NCBI RefSeq assembly: GCF_006438915.1
Contig: NZ_RCZE01000010.1
Location: 109,311-173,310, forward strand
Direction of reading: 5' to 3'
Source of the DNA: Pseudomonas arsenicoxydans
Lineage (GTDB): Bacteria; Pseudomonadota; Gammaproteobacteria; Pseudomonadales; Pseudomonadaceae
DNA length: 64,000 bases
Within the stretch, counting starts at the first letter, position 1, and every line of letters begins with the position of its first letter. The position numbers and the translations under genes were made by a program. Positions 34,979 to 43,371 of the stretch are shown piece by piece. The notes beneath the pieces were generated by a model. It had not been told where the DNA came from. It searched no databases and saw only the letters and a list, made by a program, of their open reading frames with translations.

Positions 34979-36136
34979 ATGTCGAAGAATCTGCTTGCCA
35001 CGCTCGGCCTGCTCGCACTGGCGCTGATGCTGAGCGCCTGTGACAAGTCCTCCACCGCCGAAGAACAGGCTCCGTTGGCCACCGTGCGTATCGAAACCAT
35101 TGAAGCCCGCCCCCTGTCGATCACCAGCGAATTGAGCGGGCGGATTGCTGCGCCACGGATCGCCGAGGTTCGCGCCCGTGTCGCCGGCGTCGTGTTGCAA
35201 CGCACCTTCAACGAAGGCAGCGATGTGAAAAAAGGCGATGTGCTGTTCCGGATCGATCCGGCACCGTTCAAGGCTGACCTGGACAGCGCCGAAGCGGCGT
35301 TGCGCAAGGCCGAGGCCAATGCGTTCCAGGCCCGCCTGCAAGAGCAGCGCTATGCCCAGTTGATCGAAGGCAACGCCATCAGCGGCCAGGATTACGACAA
35401 CGCCCGCGCCAACGTCCGGCAAACCGCGGCCGACGTCGCCGCCAACAAAGCCGCCGTGGAACGGGCAAAACTCAACCTCGGCTACGCCACCGTCACCGCA
35501 CCGATTTCCGGTCGCGTCGGCCGTGCGCTGGTGACCGAAGGTGCGCTGGTCGGGCAGAACGAAACCACGCCACTGGCGCTGATTCAGCAGCTCAACCCCA
35601 TTCATGCCGACCTGACCCAGTCGACCCGCGAACTCAATGACCTGCGCCGCGCTTTCCGCTCCGGCCAGTTGCAGCAAGTCGGTCAGGGCCAGGCCAAAGC
35701 TACGTTGATTCAAGACGACGGCAGCCTCTACCCGCTACCGGGCAAGTTGCTGTTCACCGACATCACCGTCGATCCGAGCACTGGCCAGATCATCCTGCGC
35801 AGCGAATTCCCCAACCCGGACCTCGACTTGCTGCCCGGCAGTTTCGTGCGGGTGCGTCTGGAGCAAGCGGTAAACCAGCAAGGCATCAGCGTGCCGCAAC
35901 GGGCGATCCAGCGTGACAGCGCCGGCATCGCTCACGTGTTGCTGTTGGACCCCGAGCAGCGCGTCGGCCTGCAACCGATTGAACTGGGTGCGGTTCAGGA
36001 TGATCGCTGGATCGTCACCGGTGGCCTCAAGCCTGGCGACCGCATCGTCACCGAAGGCCTGCAACATGCCAAGCCCGGTGAAAAAGTCCAGATCGACAAC
36101 ACCCCTCTTCCACTTGCCCAGGTTTCCGGGCAGTAA
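34979..36136 (+). CDS. RND efflux periplasmic adaptor (membrane fusion protein)
   Basis: 385 residues with a lipoprotein signal (LLATLGLLALALMLSACDKS, Cys about residue 21), so it is anchored to the inner membrane. The lipoyl and coiled-coil parts hold RVAGVVLQRTFNEGSDVKKG near residue 65 and a hairpin rich in Ala/Arg (residues 100-160); the beta-barrel half follows with GYATVTAPISGRVGRALV near 170. It links an inner-membrane RND pump to an outer-membrane channel. It is followed 14 bp later by the pump gene. No outer-membrane factor gene is next to them, so an unlinked channel is probably shared. Confidence 0.92.
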   Translation: MSKNLLATLGLLALALMLSACDKSSTAEEQAPLATVRIETIEARPLSITSELSGRIAAPRIAEVRARVAGVVLQRTFNEGSDVKKGDVLFRIDPAPFKADLDSAEAALRKAEANAFQARLQEQRYAQLIEGNAISGQDYDNARANVRQTAADVAANKAAVERAKLNLGYATVTAPISGRVGRALVTEGALVGQNETTPLALIQQLNPIHADLTQSTRELNDLRRAFRSGQLQQVGQGQAKATLIQDDGSLYPLPGKLLFTDITVDPSTGQIILRSEFPNPDLDLLPGSFVRVRLEQAVNQQGISVPQRAIQRDSAGIAHVLLLDPEQRVGLQPIELGAVQDDRWIVTGGLKPGDRIVTEGLQHAKPGEKVQIDNTPLPLAQVSGQ

Positions 36137-36150
36137 GCAGGACGCTTTTT

Positions 36151-39100
36151 ATGCCGCAGTTCTTTATTGATCGCCCGGTGTTTGCCTGGGTGGTTGCCTT
36201 GTTCATCCTGCTGGCCGGCGCATTGGCCATTCCGCAGTTGCCCGTGGCGCAATACCCCGACGTTGCACCGCCGCAAATTGAAATTTACGCCCAGTACCCG
36301 GGCGCTTCGGCCCAGACCGTGGACGAGAGCGTGGTCAGCCTGATCGAGGAAGAGCTCAACGGCGCCGATCATCTGCTGTATTTCGAATCCCAGAGCAGCC
36401 TCGGCAGCGCGACGATCAAAGCCACTTTCCAGCCGGGTACCAACCCGGAGATGGCCCAGGTCGATGTGCAAAACCGCCTCAAAGTGGTGGAGTCGCGCCT
36501 GCCGCAAGCGGTCAATCAGCAAGGCTTGCAGGTGGAGAAAGTCTCCGCCGGTTTCCTGTTGCTGATCACCCTGACCTCCAGCGACGGCAAGCTCGACGAC
36601 GTGGCGCTCAGTGATTACCTGGCGCGCAACGTGATGAACGAGATCAAGCGTCTGGACGGCGTCGGCAAGGCCCAGCTGTACGGTGCCGAACGGGCGATGC
36701 GTATCTGGATCGACCCGCAGAAGCTGATCGGCTTCAACTTGACCCCGGCCGACGTCAACGCCGCCATCGTCGCGCAAAACGCCCAGGTCTCGGCCGGCAG
36801 CATTGGCGATTTGCCGACCCGCACCACCCAGGAAATTACCGCGACCATTCTGGTGAAGGGCCAATTGTCGACGCCGGAAGAATTTGCCGACATCGTGCTC
36901 AAGGCCAATCCCGACGGTTCCACCGTGCGCATTGGCGACGTCGCAAGGGTCGAGATCGGCAGTCAGGAATACAACTTCTCCACCCGCCTGAATGGCAAAC
37001 CGTCGACCGCCGTCAGCGTGCAACTGGCGCCGGGCGCCAATGCGTTGAGCACCGCTACACTGGTGCGGGCGAAGATGGACGAACTGGCGCGCTACTTCCC
37101 GGCGGGCGTTGAATACAAAATCCCCTACGACACTTCGCCGTTCGTCAAAGTCTCGATCACCAAAGTGGTTTACACCCTCGGCGAGGCGATGCTGCTGGTG
37201 TTTGCGGTGATGTTCCTGTTCCTGCAAAACATCCGTTACACGCTGATCCCGACGCTGGTGGTGCCGGTGGCGTTGATGGGCACCTTTGCGACCATGCTCG
37301 CGCTGGGCTTCTCGATCAACGTGCTGACCATGTTCGGCATGGTGCTGGCCATCGGTATTCTGGTGGACGACGCCATTGTGGTGGTGGAGAACGTCGAGCG
37401 GATTATGGCCACCGAAGGCCTGTCGCCCAAGGAAGCGACGCGCAAGGCGATGACGCAGATCACCGGGGCAATCATCGGCATCACGCTGGTGCTGGTGGCG
37501 GTGTTTATTCCGATGGCGTTCATGCAGGGTTCGGTCGGAGTGATTTACCAGCAGTTCTCGCTGTCGATGGCCACCTCGATTCTGTTCTCGGCGTTCCTGG
37601 CGCTGACATTGACCCCGGCGTTGTGCGCCACGCTGCTCAAGCCGATTGCCAAGGGCGAGCATCATGAAAAGAGTGGCTTCTTTGGTTGGTTCAACCGTGG
37701 CTTCGAGCGCTTGACCGAGCGCTATCAAGGCTGGGTCGCCTACGCGCTGAAACGCACCGGTCGATATCTGCTGATCTATGGCGTGCTGCTGATCGGTCTG
37801 GGCGTGTGTTTCAGTCGTCTGCCCTCCTCGTTCCTGCCGGTCGAGGATCAGGGTTACACCATCACCGACATTCAGCTGCCACCGGGCGCGAGCAAGAACC
37901 GTACGGTGCAGGTGGTTGAGCAGATTGAAGCGCACAACGCCACCGAACCGGGGATTGGCGACAGCACGATCATTCTCGGCTTCAGTTTTTCCGGTAGCGG
38001 GCAGAACGCCGCGCTGTCGTTTGCCACGCTCAAGGATTGGTCCGAGCGCAGCAGCGACGATTCGGCGAGCTCGATTGCCGACCGAGCCAACGTTGCTCTG
38101 AGCCAGATCAAGGATGCTGTGGTGTTCTCGGTTCTGCCGCCACCGGTTGACGGTCTCGGTACGTCCAGCGGTTTCGAGTTCCGTTTGCAGGACCGTGGCG
38201 GCCTTGGTCATGCCACGCTGATGCAGGCGCGCAGCGAACTGCTCGCCGCTGCCGAGAAGAGCCCGATCCTGATGAACGTGCGCGAAAGTGCCTTGGCCGA
38301 GGCGCCGCAAGTGCAACTGGAAGTCGACCGCAAGCAAGCCAACGCGCTGGGCGTGTCCTTTGCCGACATCGGCAATGTACTGTCCACCGCCGTCGGTTCG
38401 GCGTACATCAACGACTTCCCCAATCAGGGGCGGATGCAGCGGGTGGTGGTGCAGGCCGAAGGCGATCAACGCAGTCAGGTGGCTGATCTGCTGAAGATGC
38501 ACGTACGCAATACCAACGGAAAAATGGTGCCCTTGTCGGCCTTCGTCCAGGCCAAATGGACCCAAGGCCCGGCGCAACTGACGCGGTATAACGGCTACCC
38601 GGCGATTGCCATTTCAGGCGAACCGTCGCCGGGTCACAGCACCGGTGAAGCCATGGCGGAAATCGAGCGGCTGGTAGCACAAGGGCCGGCGGGATTGGGC
38701 CAGGAATGGACCGGGTTGTCGTTACAGGAACGCTTGTCCGGCAGTCAGGCACCGATTCTGCTCGGGCTGTCGCTGCTGATCGTGTTCCTGTGTCTGGCGG
38801 CGCTGTATGAGAGCTGGTCGATTCCAACGTCGGTGTTGCTGGTGGTGCCGCTGGGTGTTCTCGGTGCCGTACTGGCCGTGACCTTTCGCGGGATGCCCAA
38901 CGACGTGTTCTTCAAAGTCGGCTTGATCACCATCATCGGCCTGTCGGCGAAGAACGCCATCCTGATCATCGAGTTCGCCAAGAGCCTGTATGACGAGGGG
39001 CACGACCTGGTCGACGCGACCTTGCAAGCGGCCCGCTTGCGCTTGCGACCGATTGTGATGACTTCACTGGCCTTCATCCTTGGCGTGGTGCCGTTGGCGA

Positions 39101-39246
39101 TTGCCACCGGAGCCAGCTCGGCGAGCCAACAAGCGATTGGCACCGGGGTGATTGGCGGAATGATCACGGCAACATTGGCAGTGGTGTTTGTGCCGGTGTT
39201 TTTTGTGGTGGTGATGAAATGGGTGAAGCGCATGAATAAAGGGTGA
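36151..39246 (+). CDS. RND efflux pump permease (HAE1 family)
   Basis: 1031 residues, the normal length of AcrB/MexB-type pumps. It starts MPQFFIDRPVFAWVVALFIL, typical of the family. Twelve membrane segments include the helix-4 proton relay GMVLAIGILVDDAIVVVENV near residue 400 and the helix-10 Lys in LITIIGLSAKNAILIIEFAK near 930. Large periplasmic porter domains sit between helices 1-2 and 7-8. It uses the proton gradient to export drugs, dyes or metabolites. It lies divergent to an RstAB-like system; without OMF or local repressor gene, the closest named Mex pump cannot be fixed. Confidence 0.93.
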   Translation: MPQFFIDRPVFAWVVALFILLAGALAIPQLPVAQYPDVAPPQIEIYAQYPGASAQTVDESVVSLIEEELNGADHLLYFESQSSLGSATIKATFQPGTNPEMAQVDVQNRLKVVESRLPQAVNQQGLQVEKVSAGFLLLITLTSSDGKLDDVALSDYLARNVMNEIKRLDGVGKAQLYGAERAMRIWIDPQKLIGFNLTPADVNAAIVAQNAQVSAGSIGDLPTRTTQEITATILVKGQLSTPEEFADIVLKANPDGSTVRIGDVARVEIGSQEYNFSTRLNGKPSTAVSVQLAPGANALSTATLVRAKMDELARYFPAGVEYKIPYDTSPFVKVSITKVVYTLGEAMLLVFAVMFLFLQNIRYTLIPTLVVPVALMGTFATMLALGFSINVLTMFGMVLAIGILVDDAIVVVENVERIMATEGLSPKEATRKAMTQITGAIIGITLVLVAVFIPMAFMQGSVGVIYQQFSLSMATSILFSAFLALTLTPALCATLLKPIAKGEHHEKSGFFGWFNRGFERLTERYQGWVAYALKRTGRYLLIYGVLLIGLGVCFSRLPSSFLPVEDQGYTITDIQLPPGASKNRTVQVVEQIEAHNATEPGIGDSTIILGFSFSGSGQNAALSFATLKDWSERSSDDSASSIADRANVALSQIKDAVVFSVLPPPVDGLGTSSGFEFRLQDRGGLGHATLMQARSELLAAAEKSPILMNVRESALAEAPQVQLEVDRKQANALGVSFADIGNVLSTAVGSAYINDFPNQGRMQRVVVQAEGDQRSQVADLLKMHVRNTNGKMVPLSAFVQAKWTQGPAQLTRYNGYPAIAISGEPSPGHSTGEAMAEIERLVAQGPAGLGQEWTGLSLQERLSGSQAPILLGLSLLIVFLCLAALYESWSIPTSVLLVVPLGVLGAVLAVTFRGMPNDVFFKVGLITIIGLSAKNAILIIEFAKSLYDEGHDLVDATLQAARLRLRPIVMTSLAFILGVVPLAIATGASSASQQAIGTGVIGGMITATLAVVFVPVFFVVVMKWVKRMNKG

Positions 39247-39273
39247 ATACCGCCCACGCGGGTGACAACAATA

Positions 39274-39292
39274 GTGTTCACCCGCTGAACAC
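39274..39292. repeat. Inverted repeat after the RND gene
   Basis: GTGTTCA-CCCGC-TGAACAC, perfect 7-bp arms. It starts 27 bp after the pump stop and 31 bp before the next possible ATG. No T-run follows; it could be a weak terminator or an operator for the unknown gene downstream. Confidence 0.45.
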
Positions 39293-39323
39293 AAGTCTGG
39301 ACTCAGCCAGCAAAAAAACCACT

Positions 39324-40349
39324 ATGGTTATAAGAAACAGGGCGCTTACACCTGCTATATCTGACAGTTTCCGAGGCGAGATCAAATACATATGCTGTTT
39401 CCTGCCGTACGGCAATTACGTCTTCCCTACCGGTTCAGGAGCGCATATGGAAATCACCACCACGGGCACTATCACCGCGGACTTGAGTGACGGATCAAAG
39501 TTTCGTGGAGTCAAGCAAGCGAATCTTTACCGTGACCCTATGTATAATTTTTGGGTCGCAAATTCAGCTGATGTAAAAGACGACTGGCAAAGCTTCTTGA
39601 TCTTCCTACGGATACCCGTCGAGGGGGATGTAACGAACAAGGAGTATTCCATTGACAGTGACTACTCAAACCTTACTACCGCCAAGGCAACCTGGATCGA
39701 TGTTCAGGGTGCTGGCTGGGCGCCTTCTCCGGCTTATTCGGGCAAAATAATTGTAACGATCAATACCAAGCAACAAACTGTAACGGGTACTTTCAATTTC
39801 ACCGCCCGCCTTCCAGAAAACAAGGAGCTTGTCGTCAGTAACGGCTCGGTGGATATGAAAGACTTTGACGAAGTCCGGGCAACTTCAAAGGCGGAGGCTA
39901 CCGGCACCTTCACGGCGACACTTGAGGGCGGCGCGTATAAGGAATACGCAGCCAATCAATTTCAGCTCGCAGCACGCCCCGGGAATCCGGAGGTAGGCCT
40001 GAAGGTTCCACATTGGTGGGCCTGGTCCCAGAACTATTCCGATGGTGTACCCAACCGCTCGCTGGATATAGTCAATATCTTATTTGCACGCGACCTCGGA
40101 CCTGGCACTTATGACCTGGCCTTATTCAAGGATGAAATCTTCGTCAGTTACCTCGAAATGTATCCGGGAGCGGCAGTCTATCCAGCAAAAAGCGGCAAAC
40201 TGGTGGTTGAGGAAGTGCCCGCGAATGGTTCATCGCATGGTTTGTTCAAGGGCCGCCTGGAATTCATCAGTGAAGAAGCCTCCAACGGGAGGCGAATTAC
40301 GTTTAAAAACGGAGTTTTCACGTTCGACAGTAATCCTCAAACCCCTTGA
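39324..40349 (+). CDS. Unknown protein with two similar beta-rich halves
   Basis: 341 residues from ATG 39324; GTG 39243, coupled to the pump stop by 4 bp, would give 368, and neither start has a clear ribosome site. No signal peptide or membrane segment. The two halves look alike: YSGKIIVTINTKQQTVTGTF near residue 160 followed by ENKELVVSNGSVDM, and KSGKLVVEEVPANGSSHGLF near 295 followed by NGRRITFKNGVFTF. The pattern suggests a beta-barrel or calycin-like domain duplicated in tandem. The DNA is AT-richer than both neighbours. The protein at 42872 has the same end pattern once. I do not recognise the family; function unknown. Confidence 0.6.
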   Translation: MVIRNRALTPAISDSFRGEIKYICCFLPYGNYVFPTGSGAHMEITTTGTITADLSDGSKFRGVKQANLYRDPMYNFWVANSADVKDDWQSFLIFLRIPVEGDVTNKEYSIDSDYSNLTTAKATWIDVQGAGWAPSPAYSGKIIVTINTKQQTVTGTFNFTARLPENKELVVSNGSVDMKDFDEVRATSKAEATGTFTATLEGGAYKEYAANQFQLAARPGNPEVGLKVPHWWAWSQNYSDGVPNRSLDIVNILFARDLGPGTYDLALFKDEIFVSYLEMYPGAAVYPAKSGKLVVEEVPANGSSHGLFKGRLEFISEEASNGRRITFKNGVFTFDSNPQTP

Positions 40350-40446
40350 CGCTGTTGACCTGCCCTTGATTGACCTGAAAGGCAGCGCTTGATGCACCAC
40401 TCACGGCAAGGCTATGGTGCTGCAAAGCCCCTGACCGTGAGTCTCC

Positions 40447-41088
40447 ATGCCCTTCCTCGCTCGCACCCACCCTCGCCTGTCCGCCGCCGCCCTCCTTGGC
40501 GTCGCGGCAGGCATTCTGGCTCCAGCCGATTCGGTCATCAGCAAAATTCTCATCGGCTGGAATGTCGGGGTCTGGACGTACCTGATCCTGATGCTGTGGC
40601 TGGCCACGCGCGCCAAAGCCCCGGACGTGAAGCGCATTGCCGAAGTCGAAGATGAAAACGCCGGGCTGGTGCTGTTCGTGGTGTGCATCGCCGCCATTGC
40701 CAGCCTCGCGACCATCACCTTCGAACTCGCCGGCAGCAAAGACCTGGATACCAGTCGCAAGCTGCTGCATTACGGCTTTACCGCGCTAACGGTTATCGGC
40801 TCATGGCTTTTGATCGGGGTTATTTTCAGCGTGCACTACGCACGTCTTTTCTACACCTGGGACGGTAAAGACCTTGCGCTGCGCTTTGCCGAAGGGCTGG
40901 AAACCCCCAATTACTGGGACTTCCTGTATTTCTCGTTCACCATCGGCGTGGCGGTGCAGACTTCGGATGTAGGCGTGGCGACACGGGGCATTCGCAAAGT
41001 CGTGCTGGCGCAATCACTGATCGGCTTTTTGTTCAACACGGCGATTCTCGGGTTCTCGATCAACATTGCCGCGGGACTGTTCGGTTAG
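40447..41088 (+). CDS. DUF1345 membrane protein
   Basis: 213 residues with five to six membrane segments. Conserved DUF1345 features are AGLVLFVVCIAAIASLATI near residue 70, LTVIGSWLLIGVIFSVHYAR near 125 and NYWDFLYFSFTIGVAVQTSD near 160. The last segment (with TIGVA.Q.SDV) resembles the pore region of a small ion channel, but no function has been shown. It is GC-rich and typical of the core genome, although it sits among accessory genes. It stands alone. Confidence 0.85.
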   Translation: MPFLARTHPRLSAAALLGVAAGILAPADSVISKILIGWNVGVWTYLILMLWLATRAKAPDVKRIAEVEDENAGLVLFVVCIAAIASLATITFELAGSKDLDTSRKLLHYGFTALTVIGSWLLIGVIFSVHYARLFYTWDGKDLALRFAEGLETPNYWDFLYFSFTIGVAVQTSDVGVATRGIRKVVLAQSLIGFLFNTAILGFSINIAAGLFG

Positions 41089-41164
41089 TCGCTGCACAAA
41101 CGTTCTAGCCACCCAACCCGATGGGCGCGTTAAATAGGTCGGCAATCCGTCTCACAGGTGCAGC

Positions 41165-42004
41165 ATGACCACTCACAACTGGATCGATCTGGCCCAGGAC
41201 GCCGACACCGGCATCGAGACCTTGCGCGCGCATTTCGAAGGCCATGCCTATGATCCGCACTGGCATGACAGTTATCTGGTGGGTGTGACCGAACAAGGTG
41301 TCCAGCAATTCAATTGCCGCCGCACAAAACATCAGAGCACGCCGGGCAAGGTGTTTCTGCTGGAGCCGGGCGACATCCACGACGGCGAAGCGCCGACAGA
41401 GGATGGCTTCACCTATCGCATGCTCTACCTCGACCCGCAGTGGTTGCAGCGGGAACTGAGCGCGGTGTTCGAAAATGCGCCGGACAACAGTCAATTGAGT
41501 TTCGCCAACACATTGGCCAGCGACGCACGGTTGGCGGTTGCCACCAGTCTGGCGTTTCAAACCTTGCATGGTGGCGAACTGAAAATCGTCCGCCAGACCG
41601 CACTCGACGGCTTGCTCGAACGCCTGACCAGCCACCTGCACTGGCGCGACCGCTATGGCGAGGATCCGCGCCTGCCACTGGTGGCGCAGAGGGCTCGGGA
41701 GTATCTGCACGCCAACGCTCAATACGATATAGGCCTTGACCAACTCTCCGCTGCTACAGGCATCGACCGCTTCCGTCTGACCCGAGCATTCAAGGCTGCG
41801 TATGGCCTGGCGCCGCACGCCTATCTGGTGCAATTGCGCCTCGCAACCGCCCGGAGACTGCTGGCCCGTGGCGAACAACCTGCGGCGGTGGCGATGGAGT
41901 TGGGGTTTGCCGATCAAAGTCACTTGGGACGCTGGTTCGTCCGGGCTTACGGGTTGACGCCGGCGATGTACCGCAAGCGCTGCTCAAACCTTCCAGACCG
42001 TTGA
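41165..42004 (+). CDS. AraC-family regulator with cupin-like sensor
   Basis: 279 residues. The first 130 residues form an AraC-binding cupin domain (GHAYDPHWHDSYLVGVTEQG near residue 25 and FLLEPGDIHDGEAP near 65 supply its core). The C-terminal 100 residues have two helix-turn-helix units (LDQLSAATGIDRFRLTRAFK; VAMELGFADQSHLGRWFVRA, ending YGLTPAMYRKR). It is 48 bp before a LysE-type exporter on the same strand, a frequent pairing in which the regulator senses the exported amino acid. The regulator probably activates the exporter. Confidence 0.9.
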   Translation: MTTHNWIDLAQDADTGIETLRAHFEGHAYDPHWHDSYLVGVTEQGVQQFNCRRTKHQSTPGKVFLLEPGDIHDGEAPTEDGFTYRMLYLDPQWLQRELSAVFENAPDNSQLSFANTLASDARLAVATSLAFQTLHGGELKIVRQTALDGLLERLTSHLHWRDRYGEDPRLPLVAQRAREYLHANAQYDIGLDQLSAATGIDRFRLTRAFKAAYGLAPHAYLVQLRLATARRLLARGEQPAAVAMELGFADQSHLGRWFVRAYGLTPAMYRKRCSNLPDR

Positions 42005-42052
42005 CTCCGGAGCTGTAACGATCGATTTTTCGATTTGATCCTGGAGTCTCTC

Positions 42053-42685
42053 GTGTTGCTATCGTTGAATACCCTGCTGCCATTTTTGTGCTTCGCTTTT
42101 GTCGCTTCGATTACCCCCGGGCCCACAAATATTCTGGTGCTAAGCCATAGCGCGCGCTATGGATTCAAGGCCGTGCTGCCGATTATCTTTGGCGCCAGCA
42201 TCAGTGCTGCGAGCATGGTGTTATTGGTGGGTTGTGGATTCGGCGAGAGTTTGAACCAGTACGCCTTGCTGCCAGCGGTAATGAAGGGGCTCGGGGTCAT
42301 CGGATTGAGCTATCTGGCGTGGCAGATCTTTCATTCACCTCCTCATTCCTTCAATCAACTTTCCCTTGATAGTCCACGTCGTGCAGGTTTCTGGGCAGCG
42401 GCGTGCCTGCAATGGATAAACCCCAAGACCTGGATGATGGCCATGGCGGTTGTTGGTGTATTCAGTACTACCGGTGAGGATCATTTGCTTCATGTGATGT
42501 GTTTGAGCCTGGGTTTTCTGTTAGTCGCACTACCCTGTCTGGGGGTATGGGGGGGCCTCGGGGTGGGTAGCGCCCGACTTATCGGAAGTGACCGGGCGCA
42601 AATAAACTTCAATCGGTTCATGGGCTTTCTATTGTTGGCGTCGACATGGGCTGGGGCGCTGATCACGGAGGCTCCCTCCACATGA
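42053..42685 (+). CDS. LysE-family amino acid exporter
   Basis: 210 residues with six membrane segments. The LysE start signature is present: FVASITPGPTNILVLSHSAR near residue 15-35. The middle has the AWQIFHSPP-to-CLQWINPKTWMMAMAVVGVF region of the family. GTG 42053 has GGAG six bases upstream; the TTG at 42035 has no site. These proteins export amino acids or small amines by proton exchange; the substrate is not clear. It forms a pair with the AraC regulator. Confidence 0.88.
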   Translation: MLLSLNTLLPFLCFAFVASITPGPTNILVLSHSARYGFKAVLPIIFGASISAASMVLLVGCGFGESLNQYALLPAVMKGLGVIGLSYLAWQIFHSPPHSFNQLSLDSPRRAGFWAAACLQWINPKTWMMAMAVVGVFSTTGEDHLLHVMCLSLGFLLVALPCLGVWGGLGVGSARLIGSDRAQINFNRFMGFLLLASTWAGALITEAPST

Positions 42686-42743
42686 AATCAGCTCGAAAAC
42701 CTGTTTATCTCTGACCAAAACAATAAACTAAAAAATCACAGTT

Positions 42744-42789
42744 CATGCCCCGTGTAAACTGTCAGGTATGACAGTTTACACGGGGCATG
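42744..42789. repeat. 46-bp perfect inverted repeat containing a lux-type box
   Basis: Arms CATGCCCCGTGTAAACTGTC-A (42744-42764) and its exact inverse (42769-42789) flank four bases, GGTA. The outer flanks also partly pair (ATCACA before, TGTGAT after, with a 3-base bulge). As RNA it would be a 21-bp hairpin; on the minus strand a T6 run follows after 8 bases. Its centre is the LuxR-box-like dyad annotated separately. Confidence 0.8.
42757..42776. promoter_or_regulatory. LuxR-type box (CTGT-N8-ACAG) upstream of the 42872 gene
   Basis: AACTGTCAGGTATGACAGTT is a 20-bp dyad with the CTGT-N8-ACAG (CT-N12-AG) layout known for LuxR-family sites. It ends 95 bp before ATG 42872; a -10-like TTTGAT lies 21 bases after it. 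A second copy of the same motif precedes the gene at 49225 at nearly the same distance. Confidence 0.6.
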
Positions 42790-42871
42790 TGATGCGCTTT
42801 GATGGCTTATCCATAAGTAAGACCGCCAACGAGGTCTTGGATACCTCAAACTTGCATAGAGGACTTAAATC

Positions 42872-43300
42872 ATGAAAGCCAGTATTCGACTACATCTCGA
42901 CGTACCCTACTTCATCGGAAACATCGATAAGACTCCGTTTGATGCCAACCAAAAAGAGGTAAGAGACGACAACTTACCCCCTCCGTTTGAGAATCATTAT
43001 ATTTTTGCAGCTACTCAGCGAGAACCCGATTTAAGCTACAGGGAAATCCGGATCATTCTACCGAAATCCCTGGAATACAAGACTTACCGATTAACAGATG
43101 CTGAGAACCCGGTGCACGTTGAGTACATTAGTGAAGCCGGCAGCGACATCAATGTCTACAAAGGGATTGAAGGCACTATCGAACTATTCGAGTCCCATGA
43201 ATCCAACGCTGTGGCCGCTACGTTCAAGGTCAAGGTCGAGGATGACAATCACGATACAGAACTGGACATTGACGGCAGTTTCGACATGTTACTTCCATGA
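42872..43300 (+). CDS. Small beta-rich protein of unknown function
   Basis: 142 residues; AGAGGAC before ATG 42872 is a good ribosome site. No signal peptide or membrane segment. The first 40 residues (SIRLHLDVPYFIGNIDKTPF) and the end (KGIEGTIELFESHESNAVAA followed by ELDIDGSFDMLLP) show alternating strands, and the end pattern is like those in each half of the 39324 protein, suggesting a shared fold. It is acidic and AT-richer than core genes. A perfect inverted repeat with a lux-type box lies upstream and a bidirectional terminator downstream. Function unknown; related small proteins may exist in other pseudomonads. Confidence 0.6.
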   Translation: MKASIRLHLDVPYFIGNIDKTPFDANQKEVRDDNLPPPFENHYIFAATQREPDLSYREIRIILPKSLEYKTYRLTDAENPVHVEYISEAGSDINVYKGIEGTIELFESHESNAVAATFKVKVEDDNHDTELDIDGSFDMLLP

Positions 43301-43314
43301 CAGATCGAAACACA

Positions 43315-43349
43315 CAAAAAAATACCCCGAGTTTATTCGGGGTATTTTA
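43315..43349. terminator. Bidirectional intrinsic terminator
   Basis: AAATACCCCGA (43320-43330) pairs with TCGGGGTATTT (43337-43347) across a 6-base loop. A-tract before and T-tract after serve both strands: it ends the 42872 gene and the convergent autotransporter gene. Confidence 0.85.
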
Positions 43350-43371
43350 AGTTCAGCATATATACCAGTCT

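Noticed and set aside
35995..38577. 860-residue open frame on the minus strand across the RND genes
   Set aside because: Long only because GC-rich codon bias removes stops; it is antisense to the adaptor and pump and has low-complexity His/Gln/Arg content.
39274..39292. Third lux-type box before the 39324 gene
   Set aside because: The dyad is GTGTTCA-N5-TGAACAC, which does not fit CTGT-N8-ACAG.
42744..42789. The inverted repeat as a CRISPR unit or attachment site
   Set aside because: Occurs once, with no spacers, integrase or direct repeats nearby.
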